A stretch of DNA of 64,000 nucleotides from Thermoflavimicrobium dichotomicum (GTDB taxonomy: Bacteria; Bacillota; Bacilli; Thermoactinomycetales; Thermoactinomycetaceae): the NCBI RefSeq assembly GCF_900114055.1, contig NZ_FORR01000007.1:93876-157875 (forward strand), in the 5' to 3' direction. How positions within the stretch are numbered: the first letter of the stretch is position 1; each line of letters begins with the position of its first letter. The position numbers and the translations under genes were made by a program. A model generated the notes under the pieces. The model was given only the letters and a program-made list of their open reading frames with translations, was not told the DNA's origin and did not search any database. Shown piece by piece: positions 26,936-36,217 of the stretch.

Positions 26936-27983
26936 GCTAACCCAGAAATGGCTTTGGCTATATTGATTGCTCCATTCAGATCAGCATGGCAGGTATAACC
27001 ACACTTTTTGCATCTGAATTGGATGCCATTTCGATTCGCTTTTTCACGATGGCCACATTTACAGGTTTGGCTGGTGTAGTCTGGTTTAACCAATTCAAAG
27101 CGAATCCCAGCCATTTCAGCCTTGTATTTAATCATTTTTTTTAGCTGGTGGAAACTCCATGAATGAAGGTTTCTACCAGCTTCTTTTTTAGACTTTGCTC
27201 TATTTCGAATATCCGTCAAATCTTCCATACGAATGATGCCAACACCGTTGGCGAGTGCATGGTCGATAATTTGACGGCTTATTTTATGATTTTGGTCTTT
27301 CATCCAGCGAGACTCTTTATTTTTAGATTTTTTGATTGCTGAAAGCTTTTTCGATTTCCCCAGCTTTTTTCTTTTAGCTGCAAAACGTCTACGTACAAAA
27401 GCAACCTGATTTCCTTTGAAAAACCATGATTTTGTGCCAACACTGGCGACAGCTATGTATTTTAATCCCAAATCAATCCCCATCACTTTTGGTTCTTTTC
27501 GTTGTTCCACTTCAAAAGTGATTGAAATGGCGATATACCATTTTCCTTTTTTCCTGTATAGCTCGCTGGCACCCTGTTTGACGGTTCCGTTCAGGATCCT
27601 CTCTAACCATTCCTGCTGATAAGGACGGGCTACAACAGGTACACCGGTCCGTTTTTCCAGGGTGGGAAAAGAAACCGTATAGAAGTCTCCGGCCTTTTCC
27701 ACCTTGAGGTTCTGATTGTTGAAGCAACACCATAGCTTTTTGAATGATTTCGTGTTTTGGTTTTTCTTTTTTGATTTGACTTCCCGAATCGTCTGGTTCA
27801 CTACTGCAGACGGAAATTTCTCATGAGAAAACTCTTTGAAAATCTTACTGGTTGCCTTGTTCACTCTGGGTGAACAAGTAGCCAGTTAGCAAATGCTGTG
27901 TTTATTTCCGTCATTTGCTGATACATTTCCTGTTTGGCTTGCGTTGGCTTATGCAGTTCTAACCTTAGTTTGATCGTTGGCAT
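26929..27983 (-). pseudogene. tnpB: TnpB-type RNA-guided nuclease, N-terminal frameshift
   Basis: The frame opened by ATG 27983 (MPTIKLRLELHKPTQAKQ) runs 42 codons and stops at TGA near 27864. The rest continues in another frame from VNKATSKIFKEF to 26929 (311 codons). Restoring one G in GAGTGAAC would join WLLVHPE to VNKATSK, giving about 353 residues. The nuclease core is intact: RuvC Asp in GIDLGLKYIAVAS, Glu in IRMEDLTDI, zinc finger CKCGHREK...CKKCG, final Asp in HADLNGAINIAK. Either inactive, rescued from the internal GTG, or a sequencing error. Confidence 0.85.
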
Positions 27984-28384
27984 CCATTCACCCCTTTTCT
28001 TTTGAGATTCCACGTACTGCTTTACCGTTTCACTGGACACATTTCCAGCGGTACTGACAAAGAAGGAACGAGTCTAAAGGCTTCGCAAATGGTTCAGATG
28101 CGAGAATTCCTAGCGAAGTTTTCTGGAAGTCACCCCTTTTAATTTCGCCATCATATCTGATGGAGAATCGACCGGAAGACAATTCAGGAACAAATGGCAG
28201 TAGTCGGGCATTACTTCCATTGCCATGATATTCCACTGATTTACCTTGCAGATTTTCTCTACAATTTCCTTCAATCGTTCTTCTACTTTGTTTACCAGTA
28301 CCTTACGGCGATATCTGGGACAAAAAACAAAATGATAGTGAATCGAAGAACAGTCGATTTTGTTCGTCTATACTCTTGATTCAT
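27984..28384 (-). pseudogene. tnpA: IS200-like transposase TnpA, degraded
   Basis: Starts MNQEYRRTKSTV at ATG 28384, then shifts frame into IHYHFVFCPRYRRKVLVNKVEE. Two TAG stops interrupt it at 28110-28112 and 28074-28076 (after TSRKLR and after LRSL). The HUH motif reads MPDYCHLF where functional copies have two histidines (HxH). The end VSTAGNVSSETVKQYVESQKKRG runs in frame into tnpB, so its own stop is lost. Clearly dead; any mobility needs a transposase in trans. Confidence 0.88.
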
Positions 28385-28538
28385 ACTACAACTGTATCAA
28401 TTCAATATTCAAACTACAATAAAAAATTAAAAAACGGTTACTCTAAGCATCCCCATGAAGGGGATACCGAGCAACGCCACCTTTCATCCCACGGCTAAAG
28501 CCAGTGGGCTTTCAGGCGGCATTTCTGTAATAGAAAAA

Positions 28539-28603
28539 GCTTCATTTCCGTGTATCCCCTTCTTGGCATGAAATCAAGAACCAACGGAAATGAAGCCATT
28601 TTT
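28539..28603. terminator. Bidirectional terminator-like hairpin
   Basis: GCTTCATTTCCGT (28539-28551) and ACGGAAATGAAGC (28584-28596) form a 13-base perfect stem; A-rich on the left and CATTTTTCTTT on the right. It lies just outside the left end of the IS element and may once have terminated a transcript disrupted by it. Confidence 0.55.
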
Positions 28604-28731
28604 CTTTCACATAAGTTGTCATTAGCGTTTTTGTTTGATCATTCATTCTAGCAAAAGCAATTTACTAACATCATGAAAAATAGTAAAATATTAACTGTTC
28701 AGTCATATTAATGATTCCGGAGTGAACGATC

Positions 28732-29193
28732 ATGGATGAAATGAAGTCGATGTTAACAGCCCTTCTTGAAGGTCAACGCTATCTTACTGCCCGTATGGAT
28801 GGTATGGATCATAAGATCGATCGGTTAACAGGAGAAGTCACTCAACTAAAAGAAGATGTCAGCATACTCAAACAGGATGTTGCCGGGCTCAAAGACGATG
28901 TCAACATACTCAAACAGGATGTTGCCGGGCTCAAAGACGATGTCAACATACTCAAACAGGATGTTACCGGGCTCAAAGACGATGTTAACGTACTCAAACA
29001 GGATGTTGCCGATCTAAAAGTCCAGGTATCAAATGTGGAAGAAAATATGATAACCAAGGACGATCTGAAAGCTCTCTCCGAATCCATGACAGAAGGCTTC
29101 TGCCAAACAGCTGCCACACTCGAAAACGCCTATCAGTCGATTGAGCTGCTTAACTCTGAACAAACGATCAAAAACATAAAAGGCATCCGCTAG
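28732..29193 (+). CDS. Repetitive coiled-coil protein
   Basis: A 153-residue protein with no membrane segment. Residues about 40-100 are a 14-residue repeat ILKQDVAGLKDDVN, a pattern with hydrophobic residues every 3-4 positions that forms long coiled coils. The repeat units are nearly identical as DNA (42 bases). A non-repeated helical tail (MITKDDLKALSESMTEGF) follows. A weak hairpin terminator overlaps the stop. Phage tail, flagellar-type and surface coiled-coil proteins share this design, so no function is assigned. Confidence 0.7.
   Translation: MDEMKSMLTALLEGQRYLTARMDGMDHKIDRLTGEVTQLKEDVSILKQDVAGLKDDVNILKQDVAGLKDDVNILKQDVTGLKDDVNVLKQDVADLKVQVSNVEENMITKDDLKALSESMTEGFCQTAATLENAYQSIELLNSEQTIKNIKGIR
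28863..29010 (+). repeat. 42-base tandem repeat within coiled-coil gene
   Basis: Three full 42-base units begin at 28863, 28905 and 28947, then a partial one at 28989. Each starts CATACTCAAACAGGATGTTG. Units differ by only a few bases and the period is a multiple of three, so copy number could change without breaking the frame. Confidence 0.9.
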
Positions 29194-29203
29194 TTGGATG
29201 CCT
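29181..29203. terminator. Hairpin between convergent genes
   Basis: AGGCATCC and GGATGCCT flank GCTAGTT, which contains the stop codon of the coiled-coil gene. Followed by AAAAGCTTTTG on the plus strand. A modest shared terminator with the lipM gene. Confidence 0.5.
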
Positions 29204-29215
29204 AAAAGCTTTTGT

Positions 29216-30061
29216 CTATCTCTGCAAGTTCCAACGATCATGACCATATTTTTCTTCTACCAGCTGATGGGCCAATTCTTCTTCATACGGCGTAAGTGCT
29301 TCTTTTTTTAATCGAATTCCCATTCCTTTGGCAAAACCCTTTTCAAAAGCCGCAATCACCTCTTTGATGGTGACTTTTTCTGAGCGCAAATCGTTGATGG
29401 CTACCGCTTTTTCCGTAAAAGACGCTTTCAATCGTTCTCTCACTCTCTCAGACGGAAAACGAAGAACGGAAAATAATAAATCGATATCCAGATCCAGTAA
29501 AATGGAACCGTGTTGCAACACGATGCCATGCTTACGTACTTGTGCACTGCCAGCCACTTTTTTTCCTTCCAGGACTAACTCATAATCGGAAGGTGAATCA
29601 AAGCAAGCCGCTGATGTCATTGTTGGCCGTTTTTTGGGCAAGGACATATAGGCATCCATCCCCAGCTCTTGAAAGCCTGCAACCAGCCCCTGGCTGATCA
29701 CACGGTATGATTCAGAAACGGTTGATGGGATCATGGGATGGCCTTCTGAAACCACCACACTATAGGTAAGCTCTTGATCATGTAAAACGGCTCGCCCACC
29801 CGTCATTCGCCGGACAAAACCCAATCCTCGCTTGTAGAGTTCCTCTCGATCTACTTCTTTCTCCACTTTTTGGAAATACCCAATCGTCAAAGACGCTGGA
29901 TTCCATCCATAAAAACGTAACGTAGGCGGAACTTTTCCTTCACGGTGGGCAATCATGATCGCTTCATCAATCGCCATATTCCAAGCGGGACTGTATTTTT
30001 TATAAGGTATGTATCTCCACTCCTGCAGCTGCAATCTTTTTCCCTCCCATCTATCACTCAT
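29216..30061 (-). CDS. lipM: Octanoyl-[GcvH]:protein N-octanoyltransferase (LipM family)
   Basis: A 281-residue cofactor transferase that moves octanoate from acyl carrier protein to GcvH, starting lipoate synthesis in Bacillus. The acyl-accepting cysteine lies in AACFDSPSDYELVLEGKKVAGSAQ, and GFVRRMTGGRAVLHDQELTYS and QHGSILLDLD are family hallmarks. ATG 30061 is chosen because family members begin close to the LQEWRYI strand; the frame is open to 30133. It sits 2 kb from the glycine cleavage genes, whose GcvH is the substrate, though gcvH itself is not in the window. Confidence 0.92.
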   Translation of the reverse strand: MSDRWEGKRLQLQEWRYIPYKKYSPAWNMAIDEAIMIAHREGKVPPTLRFYGWNPASLTIGYFQKVEKEVDREELYKRGLGFVRRMTGGRAVLHDQELTYSVVVSEGHPMIPSTVSESYRVISQGLVAGFQELGMDAYMSLPKKRPTMTSAACFDSPSDYELVLEGKKVAGSAQVRKHGIVLQHGSILLDLDIDLLFSVLRFPSERVRERLKASFTEKAVAINDLRSEKVTIKEVIAAFEKGFAKGMGIRLKKEALTPYEEELAHQLVEEKYGHDRWNLQR

Positions 30062-30142
30062 TGTATCTTTTCTTTTTCCAGTAAAACAAGAGAAGCTGCT
30101 CACCCCCATCGGGTAAACAGCCTCCGGTATCATTGGATTCGC

Positions 30143-30910
30143 TTACAAAAATCGCGAGTGAGCCAACCAGAATCCTCCATCCATGGTTACACATTCACCA
30201 TTAATATACTCAGCCTCATCCGATAATAAGAACCGTGCCAAGCCCGCAATTTCCTCAGGACGTCCAAATCGCTTCAACGGAATTTGATTTTTCAAGAAGT
30301 TTGCTACTTTCTCGTTGGCAATCAGTTTTTCCGCTCCACCCGTATTTTCAATCGCACCAGGTGCAATCGCATTGACCCGGATTCCATACTTGCTTCCCCA
30401 TTCTACAGCCAATGTTTGGGTCATGGCCAAAACTCCTGCCTTGGCTGAAGCAGAATGGACGACTCCTGCAGCACCTGTCCAAGCATATGTTGCCACAATG
30501 TTTAAAATGGATCCTTTTTGCTTATTGGCAATCCAATCCTTGGCCACTGCCTGTGTACAATACCAGGTTCCATTCAGAACAATATTGATAACCGCGTGCC
30601 AGCCATTGAGGGATAGTTCTTCTGCTGGTACGATAAAATTTCCAGCTGCATTATTGACCAGATAATCGATCCGTCCAAACTTTTCTTTCGCTTGACGTAC
30701 CATATCTTCCACTTGATCCGGTTCTCTAACATCCATGGCTACTGTCAATACTTGACCAGCAAAGGTTTCCATTTCCTGTTTGGCGGCTTGTAAACGCTCT
30801 TCATTGCGCCCTGAAATCACAACATTTGCTCCTTCTTGGCAAAAGAGAGCCGCAATCGCTTTTCCCATTCCGCTGCTGCCGCCTGTAACGATAATGGTTT
30901 TTCCTTTCAT
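30143..30910 (-). CDS. fadH: 2,4-dienoyl-CoA reductase-type SDR (FadH/YkuF)
   Basis: A 255-residue short-chain dehydrogenase. The NADP(H) loop VTGGSSGMGKAIA is at the N-terminus, followed by VNNAAGNF. The usual YxxxK is replaced by SASAK within VVHSASAKAGVLAMT; this is normal for the dienoyl-CoA reductase subgroup, and NAIAPGAIENTGGAEKL also fits it. The role is degradation of unsaturated fatty acids. ATG 30910 follows AAGGAGTGGAAAC. Confidence 0.9.
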   Translation of the reverse strand: MKGKTIIVTGGSSGMGKAIAALFCQEGANVVISGRNEERLQAAKQEMETFAGQVLTVAMDVREPDQVEDMVRQAKEKFGRIDYLVNNAAGNFIVPAEELSLNGWHAVINIVLNGTWYCTQAVAKDWIANKQKGSILNIVATYAWTGAAGVVHSASAKAGVLAMTQTLAVEWGSKYGIRVNAIAPGAIENTGGAEKLIANEKVANFLKNQIPLKRFGRPEEIAGLARFLLSDEAEYINGECVTMDGGFWLAHSRFL

Positions 30911-30934
30911 GTTTCCACTCCTTTTTAATATGTC

Positions 30935-30951
30935 TGAACATTCAATATTCA
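30935..30951 (-). promoter_or_regulatory. Candidate FadR-like operator in fadH leader
   Basis: TGAACAT and ATATTCA flank TCA, a 17-base near-palindrome with one mismatch. It resembles the TGAAT...ATTCA operator of the Bacillus fatty-acid regulator FadR and lies between the promoter and start of fadH. Confidence 0.4.
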
Positions 30952-30980
30952 TATGGACTAAAAAATAATAATCTATTTTC

Positions 30981-31009
30981 AGCATATCCTTCCCTTTTTA
31001 TTCTGTCAA
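30981..31009 (-). promoter_or_regulatory. fadH promoter
   Basis: On the minus strand TTGACA (31009-31004), 17 bases, TATGCT (30986-30981). Good match to sigma-A. Between here and the repeat at 31217 I see no gene. Confidence 0.55.
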
Positions 31010-31216
31010 TTTTATTCAATGAAAAGTTGCTGTATAATTCAGCTATTATTGTTCTTGTGCTCCCTTATTTATAGCTAACCTTAATCGGACATTGTACATG
31101 CCCGGCATTGGGGGTAAGTTCAGGAGGGAGATTTAATCAGTATCTCAGGGCCGCTTCGCTGGGTTGGGCTCGTAAGTCACTTGCTTGGAAAAACTCCGCT
31201 TATTTTTATTGAGGCC

Positions 31217-31325
31217 GTTGACAAACCCGGTTTTCCTTTTCCAGTTGAACGACTTCTTGCTCGTATTTAAGCAACGGGAGTGAAACGGAAAAGGAAAACC
31301 GGCATATATCGAGAACTTTGTCAAC
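31217..31325. repeat. Family 2 dispersed repeat, 109 bases
   Basis: Bounded by perfect 9-base inverted ends GTTGACAAA and TTTGTCAAC. Inside, CCGGTTTTCCTTTTCC and GGAAAAGGAAAACCGG form a long stem around GTTGAACGACTTC...GGGAGTGAAAC. A second copy of the same length is at 55878-55986 and a core-only copy at 25739-25775. Probably a small non-autonomous element. Confidence 0.75.
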
Positions 31326-31379
31326 AAACCGGCTTATTTTTATTCGTAGTTTCGTATGAATATAAGTTTTGGAATAGCT

Positions 31380-31859
31380 CTACTCACTCTCCTCCTGTAT
31401 GTATACTTCATGCTGCAATGTTTCAGGCAAATTTTTCAGTCCGTTAGGCAAAAATGATGGATATAAATGTTCTGGCAATCGATCCAACGAGAACCACTCG
31501 AAAACCAAATCAACTGCATCTCCAGTCACGCCATGAAAACGAGGGGTGTGAAACAGGTCTGTATCCTGATCACAGCTTAACAAATAAAAAAAGCCCAATT
31601 CATGTGTACGAACTCCCTTGTAAGTAAAAAATTGCTCGGCGACCCATATCAATCGCTCAACTCGAACATCCAAGCCAATTTCCTCTTTGATCTCCCGTAC
31701 AATTGTTTCGGCTGATGGTTCCATCATTTCAGCTCGCCCACCAGGTAATGCCCAAATCTCTTGGTCTTTCTCGCGATGTAATAATACCTTTCCATCATGG
31801 ATCAAAATGCCCGCAATCCGATAATTAAATTTGTATGGCCCTTGTTTCAAGCTAATCAT
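31380..31859 (-). CDS. Nudix hydrolase
   Basis: A 159-residue pyrophosphohydrolase. The Nudix box GGRAEMMEPSAETIVREIKE continues EIGL, an exact match to GX5EX7REUXEEXGU (about residues 41-63). The preceding HREKDQEIWALPGG is also typical. Substrate is unknown; candidates include oxidised nucleotides or sugar nucleotides. GGGGAGGAG lies upstream of ATG 31859. Confidence 0.9.
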   Translation of the reverse strand: MISLKQGPYKFNYRIAGILIHDGKVLLHREKDQEIWALPGGRAEMMEPSAETIVREIKEEIGLDVRVERLIWVAEQFFTYKGVRTHELGFFYLLSCDQDTDLFHTPRFHGVTGDAVDLVFEWFSLDRLPEHLYPSFLPNGLKNLPETLQHEVYIQEESE

Positions 31860-31908
31860 TTCATGGCTCCTCCCCTTGATCCATAAACCCTTTTAATTAC
31901 GAACGGGA

Positions 31909-31941
31909 AAGCCCTCCACTCTCAAATGAGCTGGAGGGCTA
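31909..31941 (-). terminator. Terminator after gcvPB
   Basis: AGCCCTCCA and TGGAGGGCT pair around a 13-base loop, followed on the minus strand by TTTCCCG. It ends the glycine cleavage operon. Confidence 0.7.
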
Positions 31942-31947
31942 AGCTCT

Positions 31948-33399
31948 TCATTTTTTCTCCCAACGTAATACCGGTTTCCGCGCCGCCGTAACTTCATCCA
32001 GGCGTTTGACAACCGTATTGTGTGGTGCTTCTTGTACGACTTCTGGATTTTCTTCAACCTCTTTGGCGATTTGAATCATCGTCTCGATAAATCGATCCAA
32101 AGTTTCTTTGCTTTCTGTTTCTGTTGGCTCAATCATCAGGCACTCATCCACGATGAGCGGGAAGTAAATGGTCGGTGGGTGAAAACCGAAGTCCAGCAAA
32201 CGCTTGGCGATATCCAGTGTGCGTACTCCCAGCTTTTTCTGACGATTACCTGAAAGAACAAACTCATGTTTGCAGTGTTGCTTATATGGCAAATCAAAAT
32301 AAGGCTCCAGACGGCGCATCATATAATTGGCATTGAGGACAGCATTTTCAGACACTTGGCGCAATCCATCCGGTCCCATCGTACGGATATACGCATATGC
32401 CCGGACAAGAATGCCAAAATTCCCATAAAACCCTTTTACCCGACCAATCGAATTTGGAATATCATAGTCAAGATAATACTTTCCATCCTGATCTTTTTCA
32501 ACCATCGGTTTTGGCAAGAATGGAATCAATTCTTTTTTCACTCCAACCGGTCCGGCTCCTGGGCCACCACCGCCATGTGGTGTAGTAAAGGTTTTATGCA
32601 AATTCAGGTGCACCACGTCAAAGCCCATATCTCCTGGGCGGGCAATTCCCAAGATCGCATTGGCGTTCGCTCCGTCATAGTACAGCAGTCCACCAGCTTC
32701 ATGAACCAGATCCGCAATGACTTGAATCTCTTCTTCAAACAATCCCAGTGTATTTGGGTTGGTCAACATCAGAGCAGCCACATCGGGACCCAGCACCTTT
32801 TTCAATTCTTCTACATCTACCAATCCTTTTTCATTGGACTTCACCGTAATGGTTTGGAATCCGGCAACAGAAGCACTTGCAGGATTGGTACCATGGGCCG
32901 AATCAGGCACAATCACCTTATTGCGGCCTGTTTCGCCACGACTTTCATGATAGGCACGGATCATCATCAGACCGGTCCATTCCCCTTGCGCTCCTGCAGC
33001 CGGTTGCAAGGTAACACGATCCATGCCGGTAATTTCCGCCAAATCCTGTTGGAGCTCATAAAGGAGTTGCAGTGCCCCTTGTACTGTATCCTCAGGTTGA
33101 TACGGATGGATTTTGGCAAAGCCAGCCAGACGTGCCACATCTTCATGCACTTTGGGGTTGTATTTCATCGTACAGGAGCCAAGTGGATAAAATCCATTAT
33201 CGACTCCGTGATTTCTCCTCGACAGTTCCGTGTAATGACGCATCAAATCCAGTTCGGACACTTCGGGCAGTTCTGCTGGCGTCTCTCTCAGGAATTCCTG
33301 TGGCAGGTCACTTGTTTCTGGAACGTCTGATGCTGGCAAGCTATAAGCAATCCGTCCCGGTTGGCTCAGTTCAAAAATGAGTGCTTTTTCTTTGCTCAC
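31948..33399 (-). CDS. gcvPB: Glycine dehydrogenase (decarboxylating) subunit 2
   Basis: A 483-residue subunit of the P-protein of the glycine cleavage system, which decarboxylates glycine and passes the aminomethyl group to lipoyl-GcvH. The PLP lysine is in [30 protein letters not shown] and [13 protein letters not shown] are other signatures. Start GTG 33399 overlaps the gcvPA stop (GTGA). Two-subunit P-protein is the usual Firmicute form. Confidence 0.96.
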   Translation of the reverse strand: MSKEKALIFELSQPGRIAYSLPASDVPETSDLPQEFLRETPAELPEVSELDLMRHYTELSRRNHGVDNGFYPLGSCTMKYNPKVHEDVARLAGFAKIHPYQPEDTVQGALQLLYELQQDLAEITGMDRVTLQPAAGAQGEWTGLMMIRAYHESRGETGRNKVIVPDSAHGTNPASASVAGFQTITVKSNEKGLVDVEELKKVLGPDVAALMLTNPNTLGLFEEEIQVIADLVHEAGGLLYYDGANANAILGIARPGDMGFDVVHLNLHKTFTTPHGGGGPGAGPVGVKKELIPFLPKPMVEKDQDGKYYLDYDIPNSIGRVKGFYGNFGILVRAYAYIRTMGPDGLRQVSENAVLNANYMMRRLEPYFDLPYKQHCKHEFVLSGNRQKKLGVRTLDIAKRLLDFGFHPPTIYFPLIVDECLMIEPTETESKETLDRFIETMIQIAKEVEENPEVVQEAPHNTVVKRLDEVTAARKPVLRWEKK

Positions 33400-34742
33400 A
33401 GTAGACCCTCCAAACCTTTTGCTAGCTGTTCAATTTCTTCTTTGGTTCTGACTTCTGTTACAGCAATCAACATATGATCTTTTAACTCTGGATAATCACG
33501 TCCCAGATCATAACCACCAATGATTCCCTGCTCTAACAGCTTGGCATTGACTTCTTTCACCGGACGACTCAATTTCACAACAAATTCGTTGAAGAATGGC
33601 TGATGGAATACATCTTCCACTCCATTCACTTCTACCAATCGCTTTTTCGCATAATGCGCCTTATTCACATTGAGTCGGGCCACTTCTTGCATTCCCTGTT
33701 TACCTAAAGCAGACATATAAACAGAAGCAGCCAGTGCATTCAGGGCCTGGTTTGAACAAATATTGGAAGTCGCTTTATCCCGACGGATATGCTGTTCACG
33801 TGCCTGCAAGGTCAATACAAAACCTCTGACACCCTCTTCATCAACGGTTTGCCCCACAATTCGCCCTGGAATCCGACGCATATAAGTTTTGGTCGTAGCA
33901 AAATAGCCGCAATGGGGACCACCAAATGAAGCTGGAATTCCAAGTGGTTGGGCATCTCCGACCACAATATCGGCACCATATTGGCCAGGTGGCTTGAGCA
34001 AACCAAGAGCGAGAGGGTTCGCACTTACGATAAACAATCCTTTATGCTGATGGGCGATTTTCTCAATTTCAGCCAAATTCTCGATATGACCGAAGAAGTT
34101 AGGATATTGAACGATGACCGCCGCTGTTTCTTCATCGGCAACCTCTTTCAGCTTCTCCAGATCTGTCACGCCATCGACAAAAGGAACTTCTACAATCTCA
34201 TATCCCAATCCTTTGGCATTGGTTAAGAGAATCTCTCTTGCTTCCGGATGAACAGCACGGGAAACCACGATTTTCTTCTTTTTGCTGACAGCTACAGCCA
34301 TACTCGCCGCTTCTGCCAAAGCTGTTGGTCCATCATACATCGAGGAATTGGCGACATCCATTCCTGTCAATTCGCAAATCATGGTTTGGAATTCGAAAAT
34401 GGCCTGTAATTCACCTTGGCTGATCTCCGGTTGGTAGGGTGTATAGGCTGTGTAAAATTCCGAACGGGAAATGACATGGTTCACTACACTTGGGATGTAG
34501 TGTTCATACACACCTGCTCCGAGGAAGGATACGTATTGGTCATAAGATGCATTTTTTCCAGCCAAGCGGCTCATATGGCGAACCAGGGAATATTCATCCA
34601 TCGGTTCCGGGATATTTAATCTTCCCTGAAAACGAACACTTTTGGGGATATCTGAAAACAGATCTTCCACGGAATTGATCCCAATCGCTTGCAACATTTC
34701 ATGGTGATCTTTATGGGTCATGGGTAAATAGCGAAACTTCAT
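33396..34742 (-). CDS. gcvPA: Glycine dehydrogenase (decarboxylating) subunit 1
   Basis: A 448-residue subunit partnering GcvPB. N-terminal [17 protein letters not shown], then [17 protein letters not shown] and [25 protein letters not shown] (read across residues 90-125) are family hallmarks, with [11 protein letters not shown] following. Lies 22 bases after gcvT. Transcribed from the riboswitch-controlled promoter. Confidence 0.96.
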   Translation of the reverse strand: MKFRYLPMTHKDHHEMLQAIGINSVEDLFSDIPKSVRFQGRLNIPEPMDEYSLVRHMSRLAGKNASYDQYVSFLGAGVYEHYIPSVVNHVISRSEFYTAYTPYQPEISQGELQAIFEFQTMICELTGMDVANSSMYDGPTALAEAASMAVAVSKKKKIVVSRAVHPEAREILLTNAKGLGYEIVEVPFVDGVTDLEKLKEVADEETAAVIVQYPNFFGHIENLAEIEKIAHQHKGLFIVSANPLALGLLKPPGQYGADIVVGDAQPLGIPASFGGPHCGYFATTKTYMRRIPGRIVGQTVDEEGVRGFVLTLQAREQHIRRDKATSNICSNQALNALAASVYMSALGKQGMQEVARLNVNKAHYAKKRLVEVNGVEDVFHQPFFNEFVVKLSRPVKEVNAKLLEQGIIGGYDLGRDYPELKDHMLIAVTEVRTKEEIEQLAKGLEGLL

Positions 34743-34764
34743 CCTGGTCCCATCCTTTCAGCTT

Positions 34765-35862
34765 TTATTTCGATCCTCTCTTATAAAAAGGAACTTTGAC
34801 AATCACTGCTCTTAAACGTTTGGAACGAATTTCCACTTCCACTTCCTGCCCGATTTGAGCAACCTCACTTTTTACGAGCGCTAAACCTACATTTTTCTTC
34901 AGTGTGGGAGATTGGGTTCCTGTCGTAACCTCACCCACTTGTTCTCCGCCAACGAAAACTGGGTAATGCGTACGCGGAATGCCACGATCGATCATTTCGA
35001 TACCGACCAATTTACGTGGTGCTCCTTCTGTTTTTTGCTTGGCCAGTACTTCACGTCCAATAAAATCGCCCTTATCCAATTTAACAGCAAAGCCCACTCC
35101 TGCTTCGATCGGAGAAATGTGTTCTGACAGTTCTTGCCCATATAATGGCAGACGCGCTTCAAAACGTAAAGTGTCTCTGGCTCCCAATCCACAAGGAAGA
35201 ATTCCTTCTTCTTTTCCTGCTTCCAACAGTTTATTCCATAATTGCGGGGCATCTGATGCACTGAAGTAGATCTCAAAACCGTCTTCACCTGTATATCCTG
35301 TCCGGGAAACCAACGCTTTGATGCCATCCAGGTTCACATTCTGTTGAAATTTAAAAAATTTGATTTGCGATAAGTCGACATCCGCCAGTTTTTGCAATAC
35401 CTGTTCGGCCAAAGGTCCCTGAATGGCTATTTGCGCTGTTTCATCGGAAATGTTTCGAACAGTGACATCTCCCGTTTTGTGTTTTTCAATCCACTCCACA
35501 TCTTTGTCAATATTGGATGCATTAATGACCAATAAATAAGTCTGTTCACCTGTCCGATAGACCAAAAGGTCATCGACCGTTCCGCCATCGGGATAACACA
35601 TAATGGAATACTGGGCATCGCCTATATTTAATTTCGATGCATCATTCGTCGTAAGCTTTTGCACCAATGCGAGGGCATCAGGACCGCTTACTTCCACTTC
35701 TCCCATGTGTGAAACATCAAAAATACCTACACGTGTACGTACCGCTTCATGTTCAGCTTTAATTCCTGAGAACTGTACAGGCATTTCCCAGCCCGCAAAA
35801 GGGACAAGCTTCGCTATATCTTTATATACCGGATATAGTGGGGTTCTTTTTAATTCAGCCAT
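34765..35862 (-). CDS. gcvT: Aminomethyltransferase (glycine cleavage T protein)
   Basis: A 365-residue folate-dependent enzyme that releases ammonia from aminomethyl-GcvH and makes 5,10-methylene-tetrahydrofolate. Motifs include [38 protein letters not shown], and [28 protein letters not shown] precedes ATG 35862. First gene of gcvT-gcvPA-gcvPB, directly after the glycine riboswitch and its terminator. gcvH is elsewhere, as in Bacillus. Confidence 0.97.
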   Translation of the reverse strand: MAELKRTPLYPVYKDIAKLVPFAGWEMPVQFSGIKAEHEAVRTRVGIFDVSHMGEVEVSGPDALALVQKLTTNDASKLNIGDAQYSIMCYPDGGTVDDLLVYRTGEQTYLLVINASNIDKDVEWIEKHKTGDVTVRNISDETAQIAIQGPLAEQVLQKLADVDLSQIKFFKFQQNVNLDGIKALVSRTGYTGEDGFEIYFSASDAPQLWNKLLEAGKEEGILPCGLGARDTLRFEARLPLYGQELSEHISPIEAGVGFAVKLDKGDFIGREVLAKQKTEGAPRKLVGIEMIDRGIPRTHYPVFVGGEQVGEVTTGTQSPTLKKNVGLALVKSEVAQIGQEVEVEIRSKRLRAVIVKVPFYKRGSK

Positions 35863-35890
35863 CCCATTTCACACCTCCAAAATTAGATAT

Positions 35891-35934
35891 AAAAAAGACA
35901 GAGTTTCCCTAATAGCATTAGGTACAACTCTGTC
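35891..35934 (-). terminator. Riboswitch-controlled terminator
   Basis: GACAGAGTTGTACC pairs with the later GGGAAACTCTGTC, followed by TTTTTT on the minus strand. It lies between the second glycine aptamer and gcvT, so it is the likely expression platform. Confidence 0.85.
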
Positions 35935-35937
35935 CTT

Positions 35938-36100
35938 GATACCTGAGAGTTTTCCCAACAGAGCAGTTGGGTTTCCCCTTGGGTGGCTCGCTGACTCGAG
36001 CACTCTCCAGAGACGCGTCCAGTGGACATCCTTTTGCCTGAGAGATTCACCCTGATCGGGCTTGCTCCTTCGGCGCCACATACTCGTGGTCTCTCCTTCC
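35938..36100 (-). promoter_or_regulatory. Tandem glycine riboswitch
   Basis: Two aptamers are seen on the minus strand. Aptamer 1 (about 36096-36029) has GGAGAGACCACG, CGCCGAAGGAGCAA and AATCTCTCAGGCAAAAGGA. Aptamer 2 (about 36010-35938) has GGAGAGTGCTCGAG, CAAGGGGAAACCCAA and AACTCTCAGGTA. These are the conserved glycine aptamer cores. Glycine binding should favour read-through into gcvT. Confidence 0.93.
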
Positions 36101-36217
36101 ACCTTCATTCGCTATTTTATGTATTTTTGTACCAACATGCTCCTGACTGTGCATGTTTGATTCTATGTTCATGCATACTAGTAAAGGAGCATTTGGCTCG
36201 TAGAAAGGGGAGATTTC

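Larger units (their letters stand above)
26763..28530 (-). mobile_element. Decayed IS200/IS605 element
   Basis: Contains tnpA and tnpB remnants in the usual order on the minus strand. The right end is at about 26763 (minus strand: ACCCAAGAATCCCACGGCTT, hairpin, GTGTGGAGTGTC) and the left end near 28530 (CGCCTGAAAGCCCACTGGCT). IS605 elements move as single strands at short target motifs and leave no duplications; none is seen. The right boundary coincides with the dat stop. The left boundary is approximate. Confidence 0.75.

Noticed and set aside
28863..29010. Possible CRISPR array
   Set aside because: The 42-base units are directly adjacent with no spacers and are in frame within a coding sequence.
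31030..31216. G-rich stretch that looked like an RNA gene fragment
   Set aside because: It forms no tRNA or rRNA structure that I could recognise and shows no conserved core.
32266..33330. Plus-strand ORF of 354 codons opposite gcvPB
   Set aside because: Wholly antisense to a well-supported gene; composition is biased to His, Ile and Phe as expected from the reverse of a coding strand.
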